From: Hoeflea ulvae
GTDB lineage: Bacteria > Pseudomonadota > Alphaproteobacteria > Rhizobiales > Rhizobiaceae
Direction: 5' to 3'
Assembly: GCF_026619435.1 (NCBI RefSeq)
Contig: NZ_JAOVZQ010000001.1
Coordinates: forward strand, 4,161,501-4,225,500
Length of the DNA: 64,000 nucleotides
The translations under genes were made by a program, and so were the position numbers. Shown here piece after piece: positions 50,742-59,548 of this stretch (position 1 is its first letter; the number at the start of each line of letters is the position of its first letter). A model generated the notes under the pieces. The model did no database searches and was not told the DNA's origin. It saw only the letters and a list, made by a program, of their open reading frames with translations.

Positions 50742-51896
50742 TTACTCGAAGACGATCTCCGGCATTGTCCGCGCACCGGCTCCGGAAAGCTCTTCCAGCC
50801 GGGCGCGCACCTTGGCGGCGATCTCGAGATAGACCTTTGCATGCGGCCCGTCCGGAGCCGTCGCCACCACCGGCATGCCCGCATCCGAGGTTTCGCGAAT
50901 GGGCATCGCCAGCGGCACTTCGCCCAGGAACGGCACGCCGATGCGGTCGGCCTCGTCGCGGGCGCCGCCATGGCCGAAGATATCGTGCCTGCCGCCGCAA
51001 TCGGGGCAGATGAAATAGCTCATGTTCTCGACGATACCCAGAACCGGCACATTGACCTTGTTGAACATGTTGAGCCCCTTGCGGGCATCGATCAGCGCCA
51101 GGTCCTGCGGGGTCGAAACGATCACCGCACCGGCTAGCGGCACATTCTGCGCCATGGTCAGCTGCGCGTCGCCGGTGCCCGGCGGCATGTCGACGACCAG
51201 CACGTCGAGCTCGCCCCAGGCGACCTCGCGCAGCATCTGGTTGAGCGCCGAAATCACCATCGGGCCGCGCCAGATCATCGCCGTGTCCTCGGCGACCAGG
51301 AACCCCATCGACATCACCTTGAGGCCGTAATTTTCCATCGGCTTGAGCATCCGGCCCTCAAGCTGTTCCGGCCGTCCGGAAATGCCCAGCAGCCGCGGCA
51401 TTGACGGGCCGTAAATATCGGCATCGAGCACGCCGACCTTGAGGCCGGTGGCCTGCAGCCCGAGCGCCAGGTTGACCGCCGTGGTGGATTTGCCCACGCC
51501 GCCCTTGCCCGAGGCAACGGCGATGATCGTGGCAATGCCGGGAACATCGGTCTTGGGCTTGCCTTGCGGCTGAGCCGGCTTGGCCGGCGCATGGCTGTGC
51601 GCTGCAGGCTTTGCGGCGGGCCGTGGCGGCGGTGGCGCGGAACCGGGTTCCTTGCTGGCCGTCAGCGCCACCATTGCCCCCTGCACGCCGGGAACGGTCT
51701 TGGTGGCGCGCTCGGCGGCTTCGCGCAGCGGTTCGAGCTCCTGCGCCCGCGCGGCTGGAACCGTCAGCGAGAAATAGACTTTCGCATCGGCGATGAAGAT
51801 CTCCGAGACCAGACCGAGATCAACGATATTGCCCTCCAGATCAGGTCCCTTGACCGATTTCAGTTTGGCCAGAATCTCTTCTTTGGTCACGCTCAC
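50742..51896 (-). CDS. Mrp/ApbC-family iron-sulphur cluster carrier ATPase
   Basis: About 384 residues (GTG at 51896 chosen; GTG 51908 and GTG 51890 are alternatives). An N-terminal MIP18/FeS-assembly-like domain (TKEEILAKLKSVKGPDLEGN), a Pro/Ala-rich linker (SAPPPPRPAAKPAAHSHAPA), then a P-loop NTPase with the deviant Walker A ASGKGGVGKSTTAVN, DADIYGPSMPRLLGI, VVDMPPGTGDAQLT and the CxxC motif FICPDCGGRHDIFG. It loads Fe-S clusters onto apo-proteins. Confidence 0.92.
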   Translation of the reverse strand: MSVTKEEILAKLKSVKGPDLEGNIVDLGLVSEIFIADAKVYFSLTVPAARAQELEPLREAAERATKTVPGVQGAMVALTASKEPGSAPPPPRPAAKPAAHSHAPAKPAQPQGKPKTDVPGIATIIAVASGKGGVGKSTTAVNLALGLQATGLKVGVLDADIYGPSMPRLLGISGRPEQLEGRMLKPMENYGLKVMSMGFLVAEDTAMIWRGPMVISALNQMLREVAWGELDVLVVDMPPGTGDAQLTMAQNVPLAGAVIVSTPQDLALIDARKGLNMFNKVNVPVLGIVENMSYFICPDCGGRHDIFGHGGARDEADRIGVPFLGEVPLAMPIRETSDAGMPVVATAPDGPHAKVYLEIAAKVRARLEELSGAGARTMPEIVFE

Positions 51897-51991
51897 GTCA
51901 CACCCCACTCATTGTCGTTTCGGACCCTCTCCACATAGTGCAGATGGCCATGCAATAAAATGGCGCAAACGCGAAAAAGCAGCCGCCGGCC

Positions 51992-53023
51992 CTATTTGCC
52001 ACGCCCACGCAGCACGAAGAACGGCACGATCGCCGTCAACATCAGCAGCCGCGCCACATGATGGGTGGCGACGAAGGTCGGATCGATGCCGAGAATGACC
52101 GACATGGCCGCCATGGTTTCGAGCCCGCCGGGCGCAAAGGCGATCAATATGGCGATCAGATCCATGCCTGTGATCCAGTGCGCCAGCAGGGCGAACACTG
52201 CGGCCAGGACCACGCCCAGCACCGTGACCACCACCCCGGCGCTGAAAGCCCGGGCGAGATCGCGCCGGGTAACGCCGGAAAACCGCGAGCCGATCAGTCC
52301 GCCCAGCGACACGAAGGCCGCCGCCGCCAGCCAATAGGACATCACACCGCTGACCAGCCCGGTGACATGGGCCGCCACGGAGACCAGCATGCCGCCGATC
52401 AGATAGGCCGCCGGCAGGTTCAGCCGTTGCAGCACATAGCCCGCGAGCCCCGCGGCGAGGATCAGGCCGAGCAGCGGACCGGGTGCGGTCTCCACCGGTG
52501 CCTGCTGGATGCCATCCGGAATCTGCCCGGTCAGCGTCACCGCGACCGGCACCAGCAGCGTCAGCGCCAGAACCCTAATCGACTGGACAATGCTGACAAT
52601 CTTCAGATCCGCCTTCACCCCTTCTGACAGGCCCAGCACATAGCTCAGATGCCCGGGCGAGGACGACAGGAACGCCGTCGCCGCATCCATCGACCAGAAC
52701 CGCATCAACGCAGCCCGGGTGAAGAAGATGATGGCAAAGAGACTGGCCCCCAGAGCGGCCAGCGTCACCGGCCAGACCCGCATCGCGCCGAACACCTCCG
52801 GCGTGACGCCCTGCCCGATGGTGAGGCCCAGAATGACGAACACCACGTCGCGCAGGCGCTGCGGCAGCGCCTTGGTCCTGATGCCCGCCAGCCCCGCCAG
52901 CGTGACTGCGATTGCCGGACCGGTGAGAAACGGCGCGGGAAACGACAGCGCATATGTGACCGCAGCACCAAGCAGCCCGATGCCAAATGTCAGCAGTGGG
53001 GACTGCCAGGAACCCGTTGCCAT
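51992..53023 (-). CDS. AbrB-family transporter-like membrane protein
   Basis: 343 residues from ATG 53023 (GGAG twelve bases upstream; GTG 53083 gives a longer, less convincing form). Two repeats of about 150 residues with around ten membrane helices, for example LLTFGIGLLGAAVTYALSFP, GLILAAGLAGYVLQRLNLPA and FSAGVVVTVLGVVLAAVFAL. Each repeat ends with the AbrB-duplication signature (SPGHLSYVLGLSEGVKADLK and FAPGGLETMAAMSVILGIDP). This family is often annotated as ammonia monooxygenase, wrongly; its substrate is unknown. Confidence 0.83.
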   Translation of the reverse strand: MATGSWQSPLLTFGIGLLGAAVTYALSFPAPFLTGPAIAVTLAGLAGIRTKALPQRLRDVVFVILGLTIGQGVTPEVFGAMRVWPVTLAALGASLFAIIFFTRAALMRFWSMDAATAFLSSSPGHLSYVLGLSEGVKADLKIVSIVQSIRVLALTLLVPVAVTLTGQIPDGIQQAPVETAPGPLLGLILAAGLAGYVLQRLNLPAAYLIGGMLVSVAAHVTGLVSGVMSYWLAAAAFVSLGGLIGSRFSGVTRRDLARAFSAGVVVTVLGVVLAAVFALLAHWITGMDLIAILIAFAPGGLETMAAMSVILGIDPTFVATHHVARLLMLTAIVPFFVLRGRGK

Positions 53024-53142
53024 CCTGTTGAACTCCAGTCGCGTTGATGGAAGCCGTGCCGTTCCGCAAGGGGAATCAGTCACCGCGGCCCAAGCCTAGC
53101 CACTGATCGCCGATCTGGCCACCAGGCTTGGCCGCGGTTCCA

Positions 53143-54678
53143 TCAATCCGGGTCCGCCTCGCTGTCTGTCCGGGGCAATTTCGAACGGAAGAAGCGACCG
53201 GCGACAATCGGCATGATGAAGCCGAAGAACGCGAACAGCCACAGGCCGATCGACAGCGGCGACGCGAGCAACGCGCTCCAGTCGCCATCCGAGATGGTCA
53301 TCGCCCGCCGCAGATTGGCTTCCATCTGGTTGCCCAGCAGGATACCGAGGATCACCGGAACCAGCGGCACTTCGAGCTTTCTCAACAGCCAGCCCAGCAC
53401 GCCGAAGAACACCATGACCATCAGGTCGAAGGTCGAGCCGGAGATGCCGTAGATGCCGACAAAGGAGATCATCGCCACGGCCGGCATCAGGTAGCGCGGC
53501 GGCACCAGGAGAACCCTCACGAACAGGCTGACCATCGGAATGTTCATCACCAGCAGCATCAAATTGCCGATGAACAGCGCCGCGATCAGCCCCCAGACCA
53601 CGTCGGGATTGTTGGTAAACAGCAAGGGGCCGGGCGTGATGTTGAGCGCCAGCAGCATGGCCAGCAGCACCGCAGTGGTGCCCGAACCGGGCACGCCGAG
53701 CGCCAGCATCGGCACCAGCGCGCCGCCGGCTGCGGCATTGTTGCCGGCCTCGGGCGCTGCCACGCCGCGCGGATCGCCGGTGCCGAAGGTCTTGTCCTTG
53801 TCGACCAGCCGCTTTTCCACCGAATAGGCAATGAACGAGCCGAGCGAGGCGCCCGCACCGGGCAACACACCGGCAATGAAGCCCAGCACCGTCGAGCGGG
53901 CCATGGTCGGCGCCGTCTGCTTGAGCATCGACAATGGCGGCGTCAATCGGCCAAGCTTCACCGCGGATGCGTCGCCCGTGGCTTTCGGGGTGCCGCGATG
54001 CTCGAGAAAGATGAAGACTTCCGAGAGCGCAAACAGCCCGACAATCGCGACCAGGAAATCGATGCCGTCATACAGATGGACCTCGCCGAAGGAAAAGCGC
54101 GGCACGCCGGTCTGGCCGTCGACGCCGATCATCGCAATGCCGAGCCCGAGGCCGGCGGCAAGGGCGGCCTTTGCCTGGTTCTTGCTGGCGATGCCGCCAA
54201 GCGTGGCAAATGCCAGCGCAAACAGGGCGAAATATTCGGCCGGGCCGAACAGCAGCGCCACCTTGACCAGCTGCGGCGCCAGGAACACCAGACCCCAGGT
54301 GGCAAAGAAGGCGCCGACGAAGGAGGCAATGCCCGACAGCGCCAGCGCTTCGCCAGCCATGCCTTTCTTGGCCATCGGATACCCGTCGAGCGTGGTCATC
54401 AGTGCCGGTTCGTCACCGGGAATGTTGAGCAGGATCGACGAGATGCGCCCGCCATACATGGCGCCGTAATAGACACTGGTCAGCAGGATCAGCGCCGGCG
54501 TCGCATCGAGACCGAGCGAAAAGGCCAGCGGAATGAGAATTGCGACGCCATTTGAGGGTCCAAGCCCCGGCAGCGCGCCGATGATGGTGCCGAGAAAGCA
54601 ACCGATCAGCGCCAGGCCGAGATTCTGGAATGTCAGGGCAATGGAAAACCCGTTTGCAAGTGCGTTAAGTGTGTCCAT
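53143..54678 (-). CDS. tctA: Tripartite tricarboxylate transporter large membrane subunit TctA
   Basis: 511 residues with eleven or twelve helices. Family motifs are GLGPSNGVAILIPLAFSLGL, YYGAMYGGRISSILLNIPGD and GSGTTAVLLAMLLALNITPG with NPDVVWGLIAALFIGNLMLL. It carries citrate or another tri-/dicarboxylate across the inner membrane with a sodium or proton gradient, fed by TctC. The gene order tctC-tctB-tctA on the minus strand is the usual one. Confidence 0.93.
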   Translation of the reverse strand: MDTLNALANGFSIALTFQNLGLALIGCFLGTIIGALPGLGPSNGVAILIPLAFSLGLDATPALILLTSVYYGAMYGGRISSILLNIPGDEPALMTTLDGYPMAKKGMAGEALALSGIASFVGAFFATWGLVFLAPQLVKVALLFGPAEYFALFALAFATLGGIASKNQAKAALAAGLGLGIAMIGVDGQTGVPRFSFGEVHLYDGIDFLVAIVGLFALSEVFIFLEHRGTPKATGDASAVKLGRLTPPLSMLKQTAPTMARSTVLGFIAGVLPGAGASLGSFIAYSVEKRLVDKDKTFGTGDPRGVAAPEAGNNAAAGGALVPMLALGVPGSGTTAVLLAMLLALNITPGPLLFTNNPDVVWGLIAALFIGNLMLLVMNIPMVSLFVRVLLVPPRYLMPAVAMISFVGIYGISGSTFDLMVMVFFGVLGWLLRKLEVPLVPVILGILLGNQMEANLRRAMTISDGDWSALLASPLSIGLWLFAFFGFIMPIVAGRFFRSKLPRTDSEADPD

Positions 54679-54687
54679 GACCCTGCC

Positions 54688-55119
54688 TCAAAAGCCCCAT
54701 GGGCCGCGCGCAAGCGACAGACCCAGGATGAGATGGAAAACGACATAGATGCCGACGGCGATTGTCACGCCGGCAATCACCGCCTTGACCGGCGGCGTGC
54801 CGAGACGCCAGGACAGGAATGCGGCGGCGAATGCGGTGGAGACCACGAAGCCGGCCAGCGGCAGCGCATAGGCATAGGCGATCATGACGGCGACCGTCAT
54901 GCCGACTTCGAACAGCCGGCTGAATTCCGGCCATTCCGGCTCCTCGTCGGGCTTGAAGAAGATGGCCAGGCTGGAAACGCCGACAAGAATGCCGATGATG
55001 ATCGGAAACACCTTCGGGCCGACGGGATCGGAAATGAAGCTTTCCTTGATCAGCGTCGCCTGCCAGATGAAAAACAGTGCCAAGAGGAGGCCCAGGCCTC
55101 CCATAATCCGGTCGCTCAT
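54688..55119 (-). CDS. tctB: Tripartite tricarboxylate transporter small membrane subunit TctB
   Basis: 143 residues, four helices (MGGLGLLLALFFIWQATLI, VFPIIIGILVGVSSLAIFF, VGMTVAVMIAYAYALPLAGF, VKAVIAGVTIAVGIYVVFHL). The SDPVGPKVFPIIIG segment is typical of TctB. Nine bases before tctA; forms the membrane complex with it. Confidence 0.9.
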   Translation of the reverse strand: MSDRIMGGLGLLLALFFIWQATLIKESFISDPVGPKVFPIIIGILVGVSSLAIFFKPDEEPEWPEFSRLFEVGMTVAVMIAYAYALPLAGFVVSTAFAAAFLSWRLGTPPVKAVIAGVTIAVGIYVVFHLILGLSLARGPWGF

Positions 55120-55166
55120 GGCGCCCTCCCCCTCAATAGCCCGGCAGATATGGCCGGCTGCAGAAA

Positions 55167-55193
55167 GTCTCCGCCCGTTTCCCGGGCGGAGAC
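55167..55193 (-). terminator. Hairpin between tctC and tctB, possible partial terminator
   Basis: GTCTCCGCCCG (55167-55177) and CGGGCGGAGAC (55183-55193) are perfect 11-bp arms around a five-base loop; read on the minus strand a short TTTC follows. It sits 14 bases after the tctC stop. It probably lowers transcription into tctB-tctA or protects the tctC message, giving excess binding protein. Confidence 0.65.
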
Positions 55194-55207
55194 AGTTCGG
55201 TGGATCC

Positions 55208-56191
55208 TTACTGGATCAGGCCGATTTCCTTGGAGATGGTCGTGATCGAATCGACCGATTCGGCAACGAAAGCCTGGAAGTCGGCGCCACGCATATCGAG
55301 CGGGGCGAGACCGTTCTGGGCCATCACGTCCTTCCATTCGGCGCTGTCATAGACCGTGCCGATGGCGTTGACCCAGTAGTCATAGGCTTCGTCGGACATG
55401 CCGCCGGGCGCGTAGAACCCGCGCCAGTTGGCGCCGATCACGTCAATGCCCTGCTCCTTGGCTGTCGGGAACGAGGCGAAATCGCCTTCCAGACGCTCGG
55501 GCGCCAGCACAGCCAGCACCTTGATGTCGCCGGAATCGACAAAGCCCTTGGCTTCCGACGCGTCGCCGGTAAAGGCCTGAACCGAACCGCCGAGCAGCTG
55601 GGTCACGGCCTCGCCGCCGCCGTCAAAGGCAACATATTTGATGGTGCGGACATCATCGATGCCGAATTTCTTGGCAGCGATCAGCACCTTGAGGTGATCC
55701 CAGCCGCCAACAGCGGAGCCGCCGGCAATGGAAACCGAAGACGGATCGGACTTGATCATCTCAAGCAGCTCCGGCAGCGTGTTGATCGGCGAATCCTTGG
55801 CCACGGCGACAATGCCGTAATCGGCGCCAACAGCGCCAACCCAGCGGACCTGGTCCATGGTGTTGCCGGGATAGGCGCCCTGCGCCAGACGTGTCGATGT
55901 CGCCGACGAGGCGGCAACGATCAGGTTGTTGGCGTCATTGCGCTTGTTGACGACTTCGGCAAAAGCCACGCCGCCACCACCGCCGGCCATGTTGATCACC
56001 TGCATGGTGCCGGAGACGAGCCCGAGATCCTGCAAGGTCTTGCCGGCCTGACGGCAGGTGAAATCCCAGCCGCCGCCGGGATTGGCCGGTGCGATGCACT
56101 CGGTCGAGCCCGGATCAAACGCATGAGCGGCCGCCGTCAGTGAAACAACAGCAACAGCAGTCGCGGCGAGCCGCGTGACAAAATTCTTCAT
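55208..56191 (-). CDS. tctC: Tripartite tricarboxylate transporter substrate-binding protein TctC
   Basis: 327 residues from ATG 56191 with GGAGG upstream. Signal peptide MKNFVTRLAATAVAVVSLTA, then the Bug-family Venus-flytrap fold: STECIAPANPGGGWDFTCRQ, MAGGGGGVAFAEVV, and YPGNTMDQVRWVGAVGADYG. The PANPGGGWDFTCR block binds the carboxylates. Divergent from the tctDE regulators, which should control it. Confidence 0.92.
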   Translation of the reverse strand: MKNFVTRLAATAVAVVSLTAAAHAFDPGSTECIAPANPGGGWDFTCRQAGKTLQDLGLVSGTMQVINMAGGGGGVAFAEVVNKRNDANNLIVAASSATSTRLAQGAYPGNTMDQVRWVGAVGADYGIVAVAKDSPINTLPELLEMIKSDPSSVSIAGGSAVGGWDHLKVLIAAKKFGIDDVRTIKYVAFDGGGEAVTQLLGGSVQAFTGDASEAKGFVDSGDIKVLAVLAPERLEGDFASFPTAKEQGIDVIGANWRGFYAPGGMSDEAYDYWVNAIGTVYDSAEWKDVMAQNGLAPLDMRGADFQAFVAESVDSITTISKEIGLIQ

Positions 56192-56307
56192 AATTTCCTC
56201 CACAATGATCAAGCCGCCTTTCCTCAAAAGCGGTATGGTGGCTATGCTAACTCAAAAAGCTGTCAGCAAGCTGTCAAAAGCCGGCCTGGGGGCGGGAGGA
56301 GTTGCAG

Positions 56308-56994
56308 ATGCATTTTCTGGTCGTCGAAGACACGGCCGATGTCGCCGAGGCCATCACCGAGCGGCTGGGGCGCGGCGGGCACAGTTGTGACCGGGCCGGC
56401 CTGCTCGAAGACGCCAAGCATTTCGCCGCCACCTCGGCCTATGATCTGGTGATCCTCGACATCAATCTCCCCGACGGCTCCGGGCTGGATTTCCTCAAAT
56501 GGCTCAGGCAGCGCAAGAATGCCGTGCCGGTGCTGGTGCTGACTGCGCGGCTGTCGGTGGATGACAAGATCGGCGCGCTGGATTTCGGCGCCGATGATTA
56601 CATGGTCAAACCCTTTGATCTGGGCGAGCTCGAAGCCCGGGTTCGGGCCATCGTGCGGCGGCGCGGCGGGGAAGCCGGCGCGACGCTGTCGGCGGGCAAT
56701 CTCGAATTCGACATGGTGACGCGGCTGGCAAGCGTCGACGGCGAGCAATTGCAGCTCACGCCGCGCGAGCAATTGCTGCTGGAGATCTTTCTGGTCAACA
56801 AGGGCCGCGTGCTGGAAAAGGATGAACTGGTCGTCCGCCTGTTCGGCATGGACGCCGACGCCGGGCCCAACGCCATCGAGCTCTATGTCGGCCGGCTGCG
56901 CCGCAAGGTCTCGGGCTCCGGGCTGGAGATCAGAACCCTGCGCGGCCTCGGTTACCAGGCGCTGACCATCAAATCCGAAGCGGTTGCCCGGTGA
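56308..56994 (+). CDS. tctD: OmpR-family response regulator TctD
   Basis: 228 residues from ATG 56308, with GGGAGGAG six bases upstream (TTG 56302 is an in-frame alternative). Receiver domain with phosphorylation site D51 (LVILDINLPDGSGL) and a lysine in DDYMVKPFDLGELEARV; the C-terminal winged helix has LTPREQLLLEIFLVNKGRVL and AIELYVGRLRRKVSGSGLEI. Activates tctCBA on phosphorylation by TctE. The divergent gap of 116 bases (56192-56307) holds both promoters. Confidence 0.9.
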   Translation: MHFLVVEDTADVAEAITERLGRGGHSCDRAGLLEDAKHFAATSAYDLVILDINLPDGSGLDFLKWLRQRKNAVPVLVLTARLSVDDKIGALDFGADDYMVKPFDLGELEARVRAIVRRRGGEAGATLSAGNLEFDMVTRLASVDGEQLQLTPREQLLLEIFLVNKGRVLEKDELVVRLFGMDADAGPNAIELYVGRLRRKVSGSGLEIRTLRGLGYQALTIKSEAVAR

Positions 56995-58418
56995 GCCTGG
57001 TGTCAGCCTATCCGACCGCAAGCCGCTCCCGCTCCATCGCCTGGCGGCTGACCCTGCTGCTGACGCTGCTGCTGACCATCGCCGCGGCGGGCACGGCAGT
57101 GGCAGCACTCAGCTATGGCCAGACCGCGGCGACGCGCGCCTTCGACCGGCTGCTGACCGGTGCGGCGCTGCAGATTGCCGAGCGCATCGGCGTTGTCGAA
57201 GGCGAAACCGTCATCGACATCCCGCTGTCGGCCTTCGGGCTGCTGTCGCTGGCCTCGGAAGACCGGATTTTCTACCGCATCATCGGCCCGGACGGGCAAA
57301 CCCTGACCGGCGACGAGACCGTCCCCCTGCCCGACGCCACCGGCCAGCACAGCGGGCCGCTGCTCTACGATGCCGAATTCTCCGGCGAGGCCATTCGCGC
57401 CATCAGGATGCAGCGCTTTCTGGCTGAGCGCGCCGTGCGCGGCCCGATCACCGTGATCGTGGCGCAGACCCTGCGCGCCCGTTCCGAACTCGCCAACGAG
57501 ATCGTCGCCCGCGCCGTCATCGGCGTCATCATCGCCGGCGGCGTCACTTTGGCTCTGGCGCTGCTGGCGATGCATCTGGCGCTCAGCCCGCTGCGTCGGG
57601 TGGAAAACGCACTGCTGGCGCGTGATCCCAAGGATCTGACACCCTTTTCCACCACCACGCCACGCGAGGTCGAGGCGCTGGTGGCCGCGATAAACCGCTT
57701 CATGGCCCGGCTCGACAGGCGGGTCGGCGCCATGCAGGATTTCGTCGCCGATGCGGCGCACCAGATGCGCACCCCGATCACCGCCCTGCGGGCACAGACC
57801 GAACTTGCGCTCGAGGAAGACGATCCGCAGAAGCTCAGGACGCTGCTCAGGCGGATCCGCGACCGGTCGGTCGGCGTCAGCCGCCTGACCGACCAGTTGC
57901 TCTCGCATGCGCTGGTCACCCACCGGGCCGATTCCGCCACGCTGGAATGCATCGATCTCCGCCGTGTCGCGGTCGAAGCCGAACGCGAAGCAAGGCGCAC
58001 CGGCGGCGCCGAGGGGATCGAGCTCGATCTGCCTGCCGATCCGGTGATGGTCACCGGCGATGCCTTCAGCCTGCGCGAGGCGGCGCGCAACCTGATCACC
58101 AATGCGCTGGCGCACGGCAGGCCGCCGGTCTGCCTGACCGTCAGCCTCACCGGCAACGGCACAGCCTTGATCGCCGCCCATGACCAGGGCCCGGGAATGA
58201 GCACCGGCCAGCTCGAGCATATCGGCCAGCGCTTTGCCCGCGATGTTTCCAATCCGCAGAGCGCCGGGCTCGGCCTTGCGATCGTTGCCGAGGTCGCCGA
58301 GTTCCACCAGGGCTCGATCCGCACGGCGCAGCGTCCGGAAGGCGGCTTCGAGGTCGGCATCGAATTGCCGCTCGCCGATCTTTCAACCGCCATTGCCGCC
58401 GGGGAGACTGCCGAATGA
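56991..58418 (+). CDS. tctE: Sensor histidine kinase TctE
   Basis: 475 residues from a GTG overlapping tctD by four bases. First helix LTLLLTLLLTIAAAGTAVAA, a periplasmic sensor (2CSK_N type) to about residue 160, second helix VIGVIIAGGVTLALALLAMH, HAMP, then the H-box FVADAAHQMRTPITALRAQT, N-box RNLITNALAH and G-box ISNPQSAGLGLAIVAEVA-like segment (PQSAGLGLAIVAEVAEF). It senses tricarboxylate in the periplasm. The next gene, a binding protein, overlaps its stop. Confidence 0.9.
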   Translation: MSLVSAYPTASRSRSIAWRLTLLLTLLLTIAAAGTAVAALSYGQTAATRAFDRLLTGAALQIAERIGVVEGETVIDIPLSAFGLLSLASEDRIFYRIIGPDGQTLTGDETVPLPDATGQHSGPLLYDAEFSGEAIRAIRMQRFLAERAVRGPITVIVAQTLRARSELANEIVARAVIGVIIAGGVTLALALLAMHLALSPLRRVENALLARDPKDLTPFSTTTPREVEALVAAINRFMARLDRRVGAMQDFVADAAHQMRTPITALRAQTELALEEDDPQKLRTLLRRIRDRSVGVSRLTDQLLSHALVTHRADSATLECIDLRRVAVEAEREARRTGGAEGIELDLPADPVMVTGDAFSLREAARNLITNALAHGRPPVCLTVSLTGNGTALIAAHDQGPGMSTGQLEHIGQRFARDVSNPQSAGLGLAIVAEVAEFHQGSIRTAQRPEGGFEVGIELPLADLSTAIAAGETAE

Positions 58419-59491
58419 GCCGCCGGTCAGTGTTTCTGTTGGGGCTTGTCCTGGCGCTTGCGGGCATGTCCGGCACGGCGCGCGCCGCTGAGACCGTCAC
58501 CCGTTTCGAGGCGCATGGCAGCGGCTCGGCCAATCTGGTGATTGCCAGCGTCACCGATCTGGATTTCATGCGGCCGCTGATTTCCGCGTTCCAACAGGGC
58601 AATCCCGGCGTGGCGGTGACCTATATCGAGGACACCTCCAACAATCTCGACGCCAGCGTTTCCGGCGCCTGCGCCGATCGCACCTTCTATGCCGATCTGG
58701 TGATATCCTCGTCGATCGCCCAGCAGGTGCGCCTGGTCAATGGCGGCTGCGCCCGGGTGATCGGCAGCCCGGTGCTGACCAGCCTGCCCGACTGGGCGCA
58801 GTGGCGCGGCGAACTGATCGGCCTGACCTATGAGCCTGCCGTGATGGTCTACAACAAGGCGGCCTTCGCCGAAGACGGCCCGCCACGCAGCCGCTTTGAC
58901 CTGATCGACCTGATGCGCCAGTCAGGCAAGCTCAACGGACGCATCGCCACCTATGACATCGAGGATTCCGGCGTCGGCTATCTGTTCGCCTTCCAGGATT
59001 CGACCGAGGCCAGCACCTGGGGCCGGCTGATCGAGGGATTCGGCCGCAACAGCGTCGCCACCTTCTGCTGCAGCTCATCGGTGATTGACCGGGTGGCCGA
59101 TGGCCGCGCCTTTATCGGCTACAATGTATTGGGCTCCTATGCGCTGTCGCGCGCGGAAAAGGATCCGCGCATCGGCGTCATCCTGCCCACCGATTACACG
59201 CTGGTGCTGACGCGCGCCGGATACATCCCGCGGGAGGCCCGCGACGCCACCGCCGCGCGCGCTTTTCTGGAACTCGCCCTGTCACCGCAGGGACGCGCAA
59301 TCCTTGACGGCGAGACCCGGCTGCTCACACCGCTGAGCGGTCCGGCGGCGCTGGCGCAGCTGGGCGAGGACGGGGAACCCGCACTTCGGCCCATTCCTCT
59401 GTCTCCGGCGCTGCTGGTGTCGCTCGACCGGGCCAAGCGGGCGCGGTTTTTATCGCAATGGCGCAAATCCGTGACCCCGCCCACCCCTTAA
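58415..59491 (+). CDS. Periplasmic binding protein cotranscribed with tctDE
   Basis: 358 residues, start overlapping the tctE stop (ATGA). Signal peptide MSRRSVFLLGLVLALAGMSG, then an iron/thiamine-type ABC binding fold (LVIASVTDLDFMRPLISAFQ, YEPAVMVYNKAAFAEDGPPR, RAFIGYNVLGSYALSRAEKD). No ABC permease or ATPase follows; a terminator does. In the same transcript as a sensor kinase it probably works as a ligand-presenting partner of TctE rather than in transport. That is inferred from context. Confidence 0.78.
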   Translation: MSRRSVFLLGLVLALAGMSGTARAAETVTRFEAHGSGSANLVIASVTDLDFMRPLISAFQQGNPGVAVTYIEDTSNNLDASVSGACADRTFYADLVISSSIAQQVRLVNGGCARVIGSPVLTSLPDWAQWRGELIGLTYEPAVMVYNKAAFAEDGPPRSRFDLIDLMRQSGKLNGRIATYDIEDSGVGYLFAFQDSTEASTWGRLIEGFGRNSVATFCCSSSVIDRVADGRAFIGYNVLGSYALSRAEKDPRIGVILPTDYTLVLTRAGYIPREARDATAARAFLELALSPQGRAILDGETRLLTPLSGPAALAQLGEDGEPALRPIPLSPALLVSLDRAKRARFLSQWRKSVTPPTP

Positions 59492-59495
59492 AGCA

Positions 59496-59531
59496 CAGGG
59501 CCGGACGGGGTTTCCCGTCCGGCCCTGTTGT
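59496..59531. terminator. Bidirectional terminator
   Basis: CAGGGCCGGACGGG (59496-59509) pairs over 14 positions with CCCGTCCGGCCCTG (59514-59527) around a GTTT loop; TTGTT follows on the plus strand. It stands between two convergent genes and likely serves both, best on the plus strand. Confidence 0.8.
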
Positions 59532-59548
59532 TCGCTGCAAGTCCTGGA

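Noticed and set aside
51992..53023. Annotation of the AbrB-like membrane protein as an ammonia monooxygenase
   Set aside because: It has only repeated membrane helices of the AbrB-duplication type and no copper or monooxygenase motifs; the common label is a propagated misannotation.
58415..59491. Binding protein as part of a complete ABC importer
   Set aside because: No permease or ATPase lies downstream; a strong terminator follows immediately, and the neighbouring gene on the far side is convergent.
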